Below are positions 38,511 through 48,700 of a DNA stretch of 64,000 bases, piece after piece; within the stretch, counting starts at the first letter, position 1; every line of letters begins with the position of its first letter. The notes beneath the pieces were generated by a model that was not told where the DNA came from, did not search any database, and saw nothing but the letters and a program-made list of their open reading frames with translations. The translations under genes were made by a program, and so were the position numbers. Origin of the DNA: Crambe crambe (taxonomy: Eukaryota > Porifera > Demospongiae > Poecilosclerida > Crambeidae); NCBI GenBank assembly GCA_963924555.1, contig OZ004583.1, positions 4,125,501 to 4,189,500 on the forward strand, written 5' to 3'.

Positions 38511-41352
38511 TCATTTCCCACTATAAACGGGCTTTCGCTTCTCTTGAAATGCCTTTAATGCTTCAATTCGATCTTCAGTTGGAATAACCTGAGTACAAAA
38601 AAAAAAAAAGAATAACTGATTTCCCACTATGCACAGGTAGTAAATTAGTGCGACATCCACCAACACACCAATAGTAATTTGTGGGTATGTCAGAACTGAA
38701 TCATCCTTACACTCTCCCCACAATGGGTATATCATCAAGCAGTTAGCTAATAAAAAAAACTCCCTCATGAAGCCTCCTGATCTTGTAGGATGCTCTGCTA
38801 AACATTATTAATATACTTATACCTGTGAATAACAAGATTCTTCTATTTTCATTGCAGTATTGATATCAGTCTAAAGTTACAAATTACATGCCAATGATTA
38901 TATTAAAAGTTGTCCTTAATCTATAATCCATACCTGCATGCCATTATCAATAGATAGTTTTGCCATCTTTACAGCTATAGGTCCCTATAATGCATGAAGT
39001 AATTTTATTGTTTGTTATAACACAGCTATTTCACATGCTTCAACAATAATTAAGATCAGCAATTACTGTAGATATGTAGCTCTCTGGTGGAAAATAAATA
39101 ACCTTATCAGCTATCTGTTTAGCAATCTCAAGAGCCTTTTGATATGCAGCATCACCATTTGGATTCTGAGGCACAGCATGCTCTGCTAATCCAATCTTTC
39201 CTGCCTCTTCTCCAGTAAAGATTTTAGCAGTGAAAATAAGTTCTTTGGCCTTTCCAATGCCAACCAATCGAGGTAACCTCTGTGTTCCTCCTGCATAAAG
39301 CCATAGCTAGCTACATATTGATACCATACAAGGACAATCATAGTGATATTATAAGTGACAAAAAAATGACCATGGCAATTAATGGTTCACTTATTTTTGG
39401 ACTTCAGTTGCTTCATATGATTACCTATATTCACTTGCACAGATTCTTTCATTATATAGTTCACAAAATCATGCATATCTTTGTCCCTTGCCTTTTTGAA
39501 ATCACTGATAAGCCTTGATCTGAAAGAGAGTTTCATGGTCATTCGAGACTCCTGTGATACTGAGAGGTATGGCTCCAATGCATGAAAACATGACTCACTA
39601 GCTACTTCCGCAGGGCACACACCATCCATTAAACCAACTTTGACAGCTTCATCTGGTGAGTATGTTTGGGCAACTTGAAGTGCATGTTCAGCCATCCTTC
39701 TACCCATGATGTGAATGAGCATACTAAGAAACCACGGTGGAGCCACTAAACCTATCTTTGCAGCTGTTACTCCCATTTTATATTGCCCTTCAATTCCAAG
39801 ACGGTAATCACATGCAGAAGCCAACAGAGTTCCTCCAGCCAAGCAGTGTCCATTGATTAAAGCTAAAGTAATCAACTTTGACGAGTATAGCTGTAGCCAT
39901 AAGTCTTGAAGACTTTTCCAAACTAACTCTAAGTGATCCCTAGAGGTTCTATGAAGGTCATTTAAGTCTAATCCAGCTGAAAAGATACCAGGTATTGAAG
40001 ATTTAATAATTATGGCATCCAGTTCATTAGAATTCTCCATCTCTCTAAGGATACGAGTGATTTGAAGAGCAAAAGCAACATCAATACTGTTCACTGGAGG
40101 TCGATGAAGCACAACTGTCGCTATTTTAGTCCCACCACGGGACCCAAATCCGTTCCTCTCAACTGTGATATTTGTGGCAAAAGACTTGTACGCTGAAGAA
40201 GAAGCAATCACCTTCGAATACATCCAATTACTTTTATAACATACAGCTACTGCGCGAAGCATAGCTGCGAAGTAGCTAGCTAGCTATTGTCTATAATAGC
40301 TAGTATAGTACTAGCTAGCTAGATCAATTTGCGCGTCGACCCTTTACCAACCGTGAAGGAACAGGACTAGAGATTTTTGCATAGTATAATATAGTACCCA
40401 CTCATTGCAGCATCCCACAACTTATGAATCGGATATACCTCCTCCTGGGATAATTGCAAGGCCAGTTTCAGTAAGCCCCATCTTAGCATCATTGGCTGGA
40501 AATAAAAACATACAGTATAATAACACTGTAAGACGCAGGGCTCCAGTTTATAGTACTCTTAGCCATTTACCAACAATACGTATATCTGCTGCCAGAGATA
40601 TTTCTAAGCCACCTCCATAAGCCCCTCCATCAAGTGCAACTATGGTAGGCATAGGTAAACTTCCAAATTCACCAAAAATTCTTCTAGCTTTGGCTACTGC
40701 AGGACCAACATCTTCAGGTTTCATTAATGCACGCTCCTTAAGATCTGCTCCAGCACAGAATATTCCTGGTACAATACTCCTTAAAATGACTGCTCGCACT
40801 TCATGATTGAACCTGAGACTTTGTAACCCTTCATCTAACTATAAAAAATAAGAGTACTAAGTATAGCTGTACACACTGCTGCAAATATTCGGTGGCAGCA
40901 AATGGAAACCATGGAATGACTTAGACGTTCTTGAGTGTTTGATTCTTTGAGTATTGTAGGAATTACCAAGATGATAGCTAGGAACTTAATGACATAAATT
41001 TGCCCTGGAAACATCCATAAACTTATGAGAGCAATGTGTGCATGTGAAATCTATTTTATTCGACACAGAACTAACCAGATGGACTAAATTTCTGCTAATA
41101 GCATTTTTAACTGCTGGTCTGTTTATAGATAGGACAGCAACTCCTGAGTAATGAAAAGAGAACTGGTATTCTGATCCAGTTCATAATAATTAAATCATGC
41201 TAGCTACAATACATACCTTTTGAATCACCATCTAAAATGTCTAATGTGAGATCAGAAGCTGAGGCAGTCTGTGAAACTATGCTTCTAATGAAGCACAGAG
41301 AGGATGGTAGTTTCCTGAAGGATAACCTTGAGGAGCTGGAGAGCATAGACAT
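38511..41352 (-). CDS. AUH: AUH: 3-methylglutaconyl-CoA hydratase, mitochondrial
   Basis: Hydrates 3-methylglutaconyl-CoA to HMG-CoA in mitochondrial leucine breakdown; the human protein also binds AU-rich RNA. Eight exons: 41217-41352, 41076-41143, 40571-40838, 40440-40496, 39103-39290, 38934-38984, 38823-38870, 38511-38588. They total 894 nt (297 aa), all in phase; human AUH is 339 aa. A Ser/Arg-rich N-terminus (MSMLSSSSRLSFRKL) suits a mitochondrial presequence. Crotonase-fold marks are GIFCAGADLKER (oxyanion hole), GGGLEISLAADIR and GLTETGLAIIPGGGGTQRLP; both expected catalytic Glu residues are present. The fourth intron (39291-40439) contains the complete ECI1 gene on the same strand. 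The start lies 68 bp from CIAO2B, divergently. Confidence 0.95.
39387..40262 (-). CDS. ECI1: ECI1: enoyl-CoA delta-isomerase 1-like, intronless, nested in an AUH intron
   Basis: 291 aa, one exon, ATG at 40262. ECI1 shifts 3-enoyl-CoA to trans-2-enoyl-CoA during mitochondrial beta-oxidation of unsaturated fatty acids. The N-terminus (MLRAVAVCYKSNWMYSKVIA) looks like a mitochondrial presequence. Family features: LHRPPVNSID, PGIFSAGLDLNDL (oxyanion hole), INGHCLAGGTLLASACDYRL, and the ECI1-type tail FVNYIMKESVQ. At the site aligned with human GLNETQLGI, which holds the catalytic Glu, this protein reads GVTAAKIGL, so Ala replaces Glu. It may be inactive or altered. It sits wholly inside the AUH intron 39291-40439, same strand, and has no clear poly-A tail or target duplication. 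Confidence 0.9.
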   Translation of the reverse strand: MLRAVAVCYKSNWMYSKVIASSSAYKSFATNITVERNGFGSRGGTKIATVVLHRPPVNSIDVAFALQITRILREMENSNELDAIIIKSSIPGIFSAGLDLNDLHRTSRDHLELVWKSLQDLWLQLYSSKLITLALINGHCLAGGTLLASACDYRLGIEGQYKMGVTAAKIGLVAPPWFLSMLIHIMGRRMAEHALQVAQTYSPDEAVKVGLMDGVCPAEVASESCFHALEPYLSVSQESRMTMKLSFRSRLISDFKKARDKDMHDFVNYIMKESVQVNIGNHMKQLKSKNK

Positions 41353-41420
41353 AGTGAAATCAAGAGTCAGCAAAAATTAATCTGGAGGCGTGGCTGAAGT
41401 TTTAAAAAAAAATTTTAAAA
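41353..41420. promoter_or_regulatory. 68-bp bidirectional start region, AUH / CIAO2B
   Basis: Only 68 bp separate the two divergent start codons, so both 5' untranslated regions and a shared promoter must fit here or overlap coding DNA. The half next to CIAO2B is an A/T run (tttaaaaaaaaattttaaaa). No TATA box at a convincing distance. Promoter function is inferred from layout. Confidence 0.6.
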
Positions 41421-42657
41421 ATGGAGAATGAAAATCCTCTTATCTTTGAAAGCGTATCAGAGCGTCCAATTCGTCCAGAGGATGAAATGGATGATGTACA
41501 CGACGATATAGATTCCAGAGAAATATTTGGTAAAGTTCGACGTAATGAAACTGAGCTGGTACAGGTACAATGTTCTATCCCTGTAGATCTCATCAGAGAC
41601 ATTAATGATCCTGAGCATCCACTCACTTTGGAGCAATTGAATGTTGTCCAACAGGGTCATATTGAGATAGAAGATGATAGAAATAAAGTTTTGGTATATT
41701 TCACACCCACCATCCCACACTGCAGCATGGCTACTCTCATTGGCTTATCATTAAAAGTTAGATTACTTCGCTCACTTCCAGAAAGATTTAAGGTTTGTTA
41801 TGTTAGTAAGGATGTGGGACAGACAGACTTTGAATTATAGGTTTTGCTAAGCAGATTAAACTATCTATACAAATCAAATCCTCTACATGTACCTAGCTAG
41901 CACACTAGTCTCACATGGCCAGACCCTTTACCAACCACAGAATGGCTAGCTAGCCTTGTCCCCAGGCTCTATTGAAAATAGAGTTTGCACATACATGTTA
42001 CTGTAGAACCTGAAAGTTTACCGAGTCCGATTCCTTTCTCCTTTTGTTTTTATCCAGTTTTTCTGTACCATTTGGTACTTATGCTCCAAAAGACTGTCTC
42101 TAGGCTGGTTTCATTGTTTGATGATCAAATTTTTAATAGCTAAATATCCATTTATGGAGAGTGTACGAGGAATATATGGAAGCCTTGCAATTCCAAGGCC
42201 AACGCATACAACTGATACCAGCCTCTCTTTTACAGGTCGCAAAACATGACTAGCTAGCTACCGCTATAGATGTAATATATCAGTGCTGCGGTTGGTAGAG
42301 GATCTGGCCATCCAAAACTGGCTAGCATGCACACTTAGTAGTTAACTAACATGTATCCAATACAAGAGTTAGGACTGCTTCCTGGCATGCAGACTTTGCA
42401 AATACTTTTGTTCCTTTGTGTAGATTGATGTCAGAATTCTTCCTGGGACCCATGCTTCAGAACACGCAGGTATTCACACATTAATGATGGTATTCATACA
42501 CTATTGTTCACATTGTGAAGTTATATGGTATTGAAAAATGCACCCACCAACATATACAGTGAACAAGCAACTGGCAGATAAGGAAAGGATTGCTGCTGCA
42601 CTTGAAAACCGCCACTTGTTAGATGTAGTTAACCAGTGTTTGACATTTCATAGGTAG
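41421..42657 (+). CDS. CIAO2B: CIAO2B (FAM96B/MIP18): cytosolic Fe-S assembly targeting factor
   Basis: Part of the CIA targeting complex with CIAO1 and MMS19, which hands Fe-S clusters to DNA polymerases, helicases and other apoproteins. Exons: 41421-41529, 41587-41792, 42424-42469, 42560-42657; 459 nt, 152 aa (human 163). It matches human nearly throughout: [48 protein letters not shown] (with the conserved reactive Cys), [30 protein letters not shown]. The first intron, 41530-41586, is 57 nt, a multiple of three and without stops; reading through it adds 19 residues absent from human CIAO2B between REIF and DLIR. The stop is 69 bp from the convergent Tudor gene's stop. Confidence 0.95.
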
Positions 42658-42726
42658 GTATACACCACAATCATTGCATAATCAGATATATGACATGTTT
42701 GTAAAATCAAATGGACAAGTTGAAAA

Positions 42727-45700
42727 TTATCCTGGTTGCATGACTGATGCCGAGACACTCTTAATGTGGTCTAGGGTTTTGATGTGCTCCAATTTCAGTA
42801 CATCATGCTCGACCATCTTCTTATTGATGTGAATGTCTCCATCTTCAGATGTGGAGTATAATTCCAATCCCATATTACCATTTGCCTCTCTGAACATAAT
42901 AACCCTTTTGTTTGACGAGCATATCTTTTGCAAGTTTAACTTACACTGTGATGACTTTGGCAATCAGTACTTTATTTTTAACACAGTCTGACAAATATTC
43001 CCTGCAAGGAAAGATTATCTCATTTTTATGAGCAAACCCGGAACATAATTTTATGGCCTTATGACTTTTTCATATTCAGAGTATTCATTGTATTTATCCA
43101 TACCAAAAAAAAAACAATACACATTCCAGTATTGTGTAATGGTTTTCACTTATTTTCTAATGATGGGTCTAATGTAATGGGTCGCATTAAGTGCATGGTA
43201 GCTATACCTTGCTTTGTGGAAATGAGTAGTATAGCTGGGGGAGATGAGCAAATTTGGAAGATAACACTCTACTGCTTGAAATGGAAGGAGCATATACTCT
43301 GGCTTCAAACTGCGAATGTTCATATCTGCAATAGAGCTCATATTTCCATAGTCCACAAAGAATACCTGTAGGTAAAAACATATATAAACACATAATTATT
43401 ATGACACGTAGGTAAAAATATATTTAAAACATATTACCCTTCAGTGCAGTTAAAATGGCTACATCAGAAATTTCCTCCCCTGGATAAAATCCTACTAACT
43501 TACAACAACAGTATTGCCTTTACTGTCAATAATCCGGGCTCTATACCAATGGTCGTCCTCCAAGTAATATGCTGCAACAATTTCTCCATTGTGTGGTGGA
43601 ATCACATCACGTTCACTGAACACTTGCTGATTGTAGTAAGCTCTAAAAATAGAAAAGAAACTCTAACGATTCTTATAATCCACAAAAAAATTGTATGAGG
43701 AGAGCCTGAGAACTTAAAAATTATGTGTAGCAATCTATACTACGTACATGGGATTGGAAACAGGTCATGTGCACCCATAGAGATAATACAATATTTTTTG
43801 CGCATTCCTTGACCCATTTGTAAACCATTCATCAGCCGATATAGTTCGCAATTACACACTCGAGTATAGAGTAAATTTCTCTAACATGCATTATAAAAAC
43901 AGGCTATTGAAATAAATTTACATTGAAGCACTTTCTTTAGTGTAAAAATCTGACATAGAGTAAAAGGACTAGTGGGTGGCATTGTGATAATTCATGCCAA
44001 AACATAACCTGAAATATGAAAATATGAGTTTCAAAATATGCATTGGAGATCATGGGTTACAGCACAGAAAGTACTATCATAGACCCAAAATAAGCGGAGA
44101 CATGCAAAATTTTAAAGTTCCTTATGCTAAGGGATGACCTTAGATGTGTGTAAACTTGGGGGGAATGGTGCATGCTCCATGCTGTAGAGCAATGTAGTGG
44201 ATATGAAGAAAATGTCCAATGTTCCACTCCTTGGAAAGATCAGCCTCCCTTCTTATTCGCAGCCTCTTCCTCACACAATTGAAGGAAAGAAGTGTTACTT
44301 GAAGTCCTTAGTAGAATTGATAGTTATCATTACTGTACTGGCAATGACTTGTCAAAATATACTCACAAGTGATTGAATGAAGTGGTATTTTTACAAATGC
44401 TGAAGGTATTATTATAATTATGACCATCGTCCTAACAACAGCATATGTAATGAAAGACACCTTGAATTAGGCATGTATTTCATGAAAAGGACGAGCCTAA
44501 AAATCATTGCTACCAATGTTCCATCTACCAAGAAAATTACCTAAAGTGTGCACTAAGATGCTGCAATAAGAAGTCTGCCTTCCCAGCAGCCATGCATGCT
44601 AATTACAGGTTCTTGAATCCTGAGCAACTTACAGAACACATGAAAAACATGTTACACAAAAAGAACCGATCGGCTCCAGGATGTCATCACACAATCTTTC
44701 GACAGACAAAGCTTATCTCTGTACACTGAAGTTGACGCTTTGATGAACAGCACTCCACAAAGGTTCTTCCTTCAAGCATATTTTTTGGAGTCAGCAATTA
44801 AAAGCAATGACACTACAGAGCAAAAGAGCAATGCACTGGTATTCACTAGTGTCTCTATCTTCATTATAGGTCCAATGGTGCATACAAAACATTGAGAAAA
44901 TTGAGCTGCCTTCCAAAGAAAATAATAGATGTATGGACTTGCTGTGTAAACTTGACAATGGTATGTTTTAGTAGAGATGTAGGTGATTCCACAAAACTTC
45001 TGGGACAAAAGAGCTTTAGTATATGCTGCTAAAGTTTATAGTAGTCAGATGAAAGAAGGAGATCAGTGGAAGGACTTGAAAAGAATAATTTGTGTGAACA
45101 TATTGGGAGGTGGGAAGGATGGGATTACAGGACCACCAATCAAAGCACTGCATTGAAGGTGGTATTGAGATACTACACAAATTACCACCAGAATAGGGAT
45201 CAGAAAATGACCAATTGGATCAATACCATACCATGATGTTAAGAAACAAATTACTACTAATGAGGTCCAGCAAGCTTTTGACCTTGCAAAATAATATTCA
45301 TGTTTAAGAAAAAATTATACTTGTAGAGCTTTATATAATACCTGAGCAGCTATACATAGGTCCACACTCATTTTTCAAAATAGATGTGCTCATACTTCAA
45401 TTTACGGACTATGGACAGGATGTAATTGCACCAGTATTCAGCTGATCCTACTTGAGGGTTTTACAACATCAAGGCGAATTCAAATATATGTACCCACTGG
45501 GGGAGAAGCATCAGAAATGTCGCTTTTCATCTCTTTAATGGACAAATTCTTTGACTGCCTAAAATAGTGTTTCCTCGTATACAAAGGGAAAACATGAGAG
45601 AAAACCATTCATGAATCCTTACAGGATAAAAACCATTTCTGTATAATTTTTATGCATTCTCATGGCACAATCAATATCTTTAAAGTTTCTGAAAGAAGAA

Positions 45701-48700
45701 CTCCTTCCATATTTCAAGCAGTGGGAAAAATCAGTGAAAGGGTTTTAAAAAGATGAAAAAAATGCTTCTTAGCCAAGAAACTTGGAAGGCATACACATAA
45801 CTAGTAGGTTGCATTGTAAGACACATGATGCGCATGTGCGTGATTGAGTGCGCATGCTCACAATCATGGTTAGCTAGGCGCAGTTTAGCAACCGTTCATT
45901 TTAGCTAGCTTACTGCTCCAAATTATGGCACTGTATTTGGACGATTTTGAGGTTCCTGATAACCTTGAAGACCTATTATCAAACATTCCACTTGACCTTG
46001 AGTCCCCAGTTTCATCTGCAGCTAAAGGTACTGAACCACTAGCAGTAAAGACAGCAAAATACAGCGTTTACTCAATAAAACAAACAAGAATAAAAACACT
46101 ACAAAATCAACCAAGACGCTTAAATAGTTGGAAAGTAGTGAATGGAATCAAGTCTTCCCTATTTGCAGCAGTACAAGTGAATTAGATATATACTTACCAG
46201 ATTTTATGCTGAATTAAGGAAAGAGGATGGATCAAACTATGAGCCTGACAGTTTATGTGTAATGTTAGCTGCTTTAGATAGACATTTTAAAGAGAATGGT
46301 TTTACATTTAGTATCTTAAAGACAGAGAAGTAGGCTAGTGGTAAATGGGAAGGCCATTGAATGAGAGCAAGGCATGGGGAAGAGAAAGAAAAAGGCTGAT
46401 GCACTGTCAGATGTAGATGAAGCAAAGCTGTGGGAATTGGGTGCTTTGGGTACTGAAAATCCTAAATTTTTGAAGCATAGAGTATGGTATGTTCTCAGTC
46501 AACAATTTGGTATGAGAGGAGTCCAAGAACATACACAAATGATGTTAGAAGACTTCAAAAAAATCCTCAAAAAAATGAAATCGAGTATATCGAATGGACA
46601 GAAGGTCTCACAAAAATACATCATGGAGGTCTTGTGAAGCCAGTAAGAAGAGTTCCCCAGAGACTCTTTTCCCAATGGCACTGAACATTGTCCTGTGAAG
46701 TTGCTGGAGAAGTTACTTTCTAGACGGCCACAATCGTTGCATGAGTCAGGTCCGCTTTATTTAACACCACTAAAAAAACCAAGGGATACACTATTATAAT
46801 AGTTAGACAACGAGACCTAGGGATCTAAGTTATTCAGTCGAATCGCCAATGCACCGGAAGTCCATTGCCGTAATACAATGTTAATTTTCAAACAGTATCC
46901 GGAAAATTACTGCAAACTCAGCATAAATTACCATAAAGAATGGCAGCTGTTTTAGTGTGAGTCGAGGCCCTATTCTACAAAAGATGGTAAACGTGCATCG
47001 AAAGATATTCAACCATATGGAAGGCTTATTCAAGAATGTAATGATGCATGCTTATGAAGTAGCTAGTTGTAGTATCATTAGACTTCCTGAAGCTGAGAGT
47101 GCACCTAGTCCAAGTGTACAGGCTGAAAGTACCAGTGGAGAGTGGTCAAATTTCATTTCTCCATGAATTAGGAATTTGATTTTTTATGAATTGATAGTGC
47201 TAAGATGTATCATTCCTGCCTGCAAATTTTGTTTTGTTCTGAGAATTTTCTTGTGTACTTAATGTGATGCAAATTCCTACTTTTTTCACAAAATTACTTC
47301 TAATAGTGTCATTTCACTCCCATGGAAAGAGTACTACAACATGTGATCTTTCCTGAGCCTAGATTCATGTGATATATTTCTACAGACTCAATTATTTTGG
47401 TGAACAGCTGACGTATATTAACACAGTATGACAGCAAAGAAGTCAGAAATTGTGTTTGATCATGCATGCACACGCTTTATTGGAAAAAGTTTGATTTTTG
47501 ATATAAGATAATATATACCATGAACATCTATTGAGTCAATGCATGTCTTAGGAGAAATGGTTTTTGACTGCAATTAGTATTTTTATCAGTCATTATTTCG
47601 TACACTGATAATTTATTTAAAAAGGTCTAGTAAAGTATTATTTATCAAGAGGAGGGTGAAGAAGTTGTTAAAATTAAGAAGTTTTCAGAAGTCATGATAG
47701 CCATAAGTGGAGAGTAACCAGCACACCAACACACCTGCTTCTTTAAGGAATAAAAAATTTCGCCCATTACGTCACTTCCGGTTTATTATTAAAAATTGAC
47801 GGTGGTGATTCAACTGTATTTAGAGACCCGAGGGCCCTGGGCTGTAGCGACCCGAGTGCAGCGAGGGCGCTACTAAGGGCCCGAGGGTCTCTAAATAACT
47901 TAGATCCCGTTGGTCAAGTTGTCTAACTTATTTAGAACATAGCAACATAGTTTTGGAACTTAGACTAAAGTAGAAAGGCTTCAAATGAATCACTAAAGTT
48001 AGCTAGTCAGCCATGAAAGCTTTGTGCACATTAAATCCAGCAGCTGAAAATCACCAGAACCATAGATATTAGACACGGAACGGGATTGGAAACTGCCTAC
48101 GTCATATGACGTCACGCCCATTAAGCTAATACAATTCGTGCATGCTATCCGCGTTGTAACCATAGAAAATTTAGCCCTATAGTCGCAATACTTTTTCTGA
48201 GGATGAGTGGTACAGACCTTGTGGGACTAGAGCTACGAGTGCAAGTGCTTTTGTAGCAATTTTCTCCTATACAAGTTTGGAAGGTAAAGTTTCTTACTGA
48301 CTAAAATAAAGAGTATAATAACTGTTTTGGTGTAGGATATGTTGCTAAAGATTTTATAGGCTTACCAATTTGTGGGATTAGAACAGGACTCACATAAATT
48401 TAGAAGTCAAGTGTTTGTTATCTTTTAGTAGTATAATAGTTTGTCTATCGGATGATATATGCTATATTGATTCATAGCTGTTAGTTTTCTTTTAGCAGTG
48501 TTAAACTACAGGTTAAATAATTACTATTATTACATTTCTATTATTTATCTGCACTATCATGTTTTATTATCCACTCCATAAAGCTCTCTGCACAAGAACG
48601 GGCATCTATACATGGCTGGAGAGGAAGACTAAACTCTTCATCTTTCAAAACTTGAGATACTGAATCTTTCATAGATTTGTACTATCTAGCTAGATCTAGT

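Noticed and set aside
41793-41840. C-terminal extension of CIAO2B ([15 protein letters not shown])
   Set aside because: It follows a GT donor directly after RFK; the next exon (42424) restores the conserved [15 protein letters not shown] sequence, so this is intron read-through.
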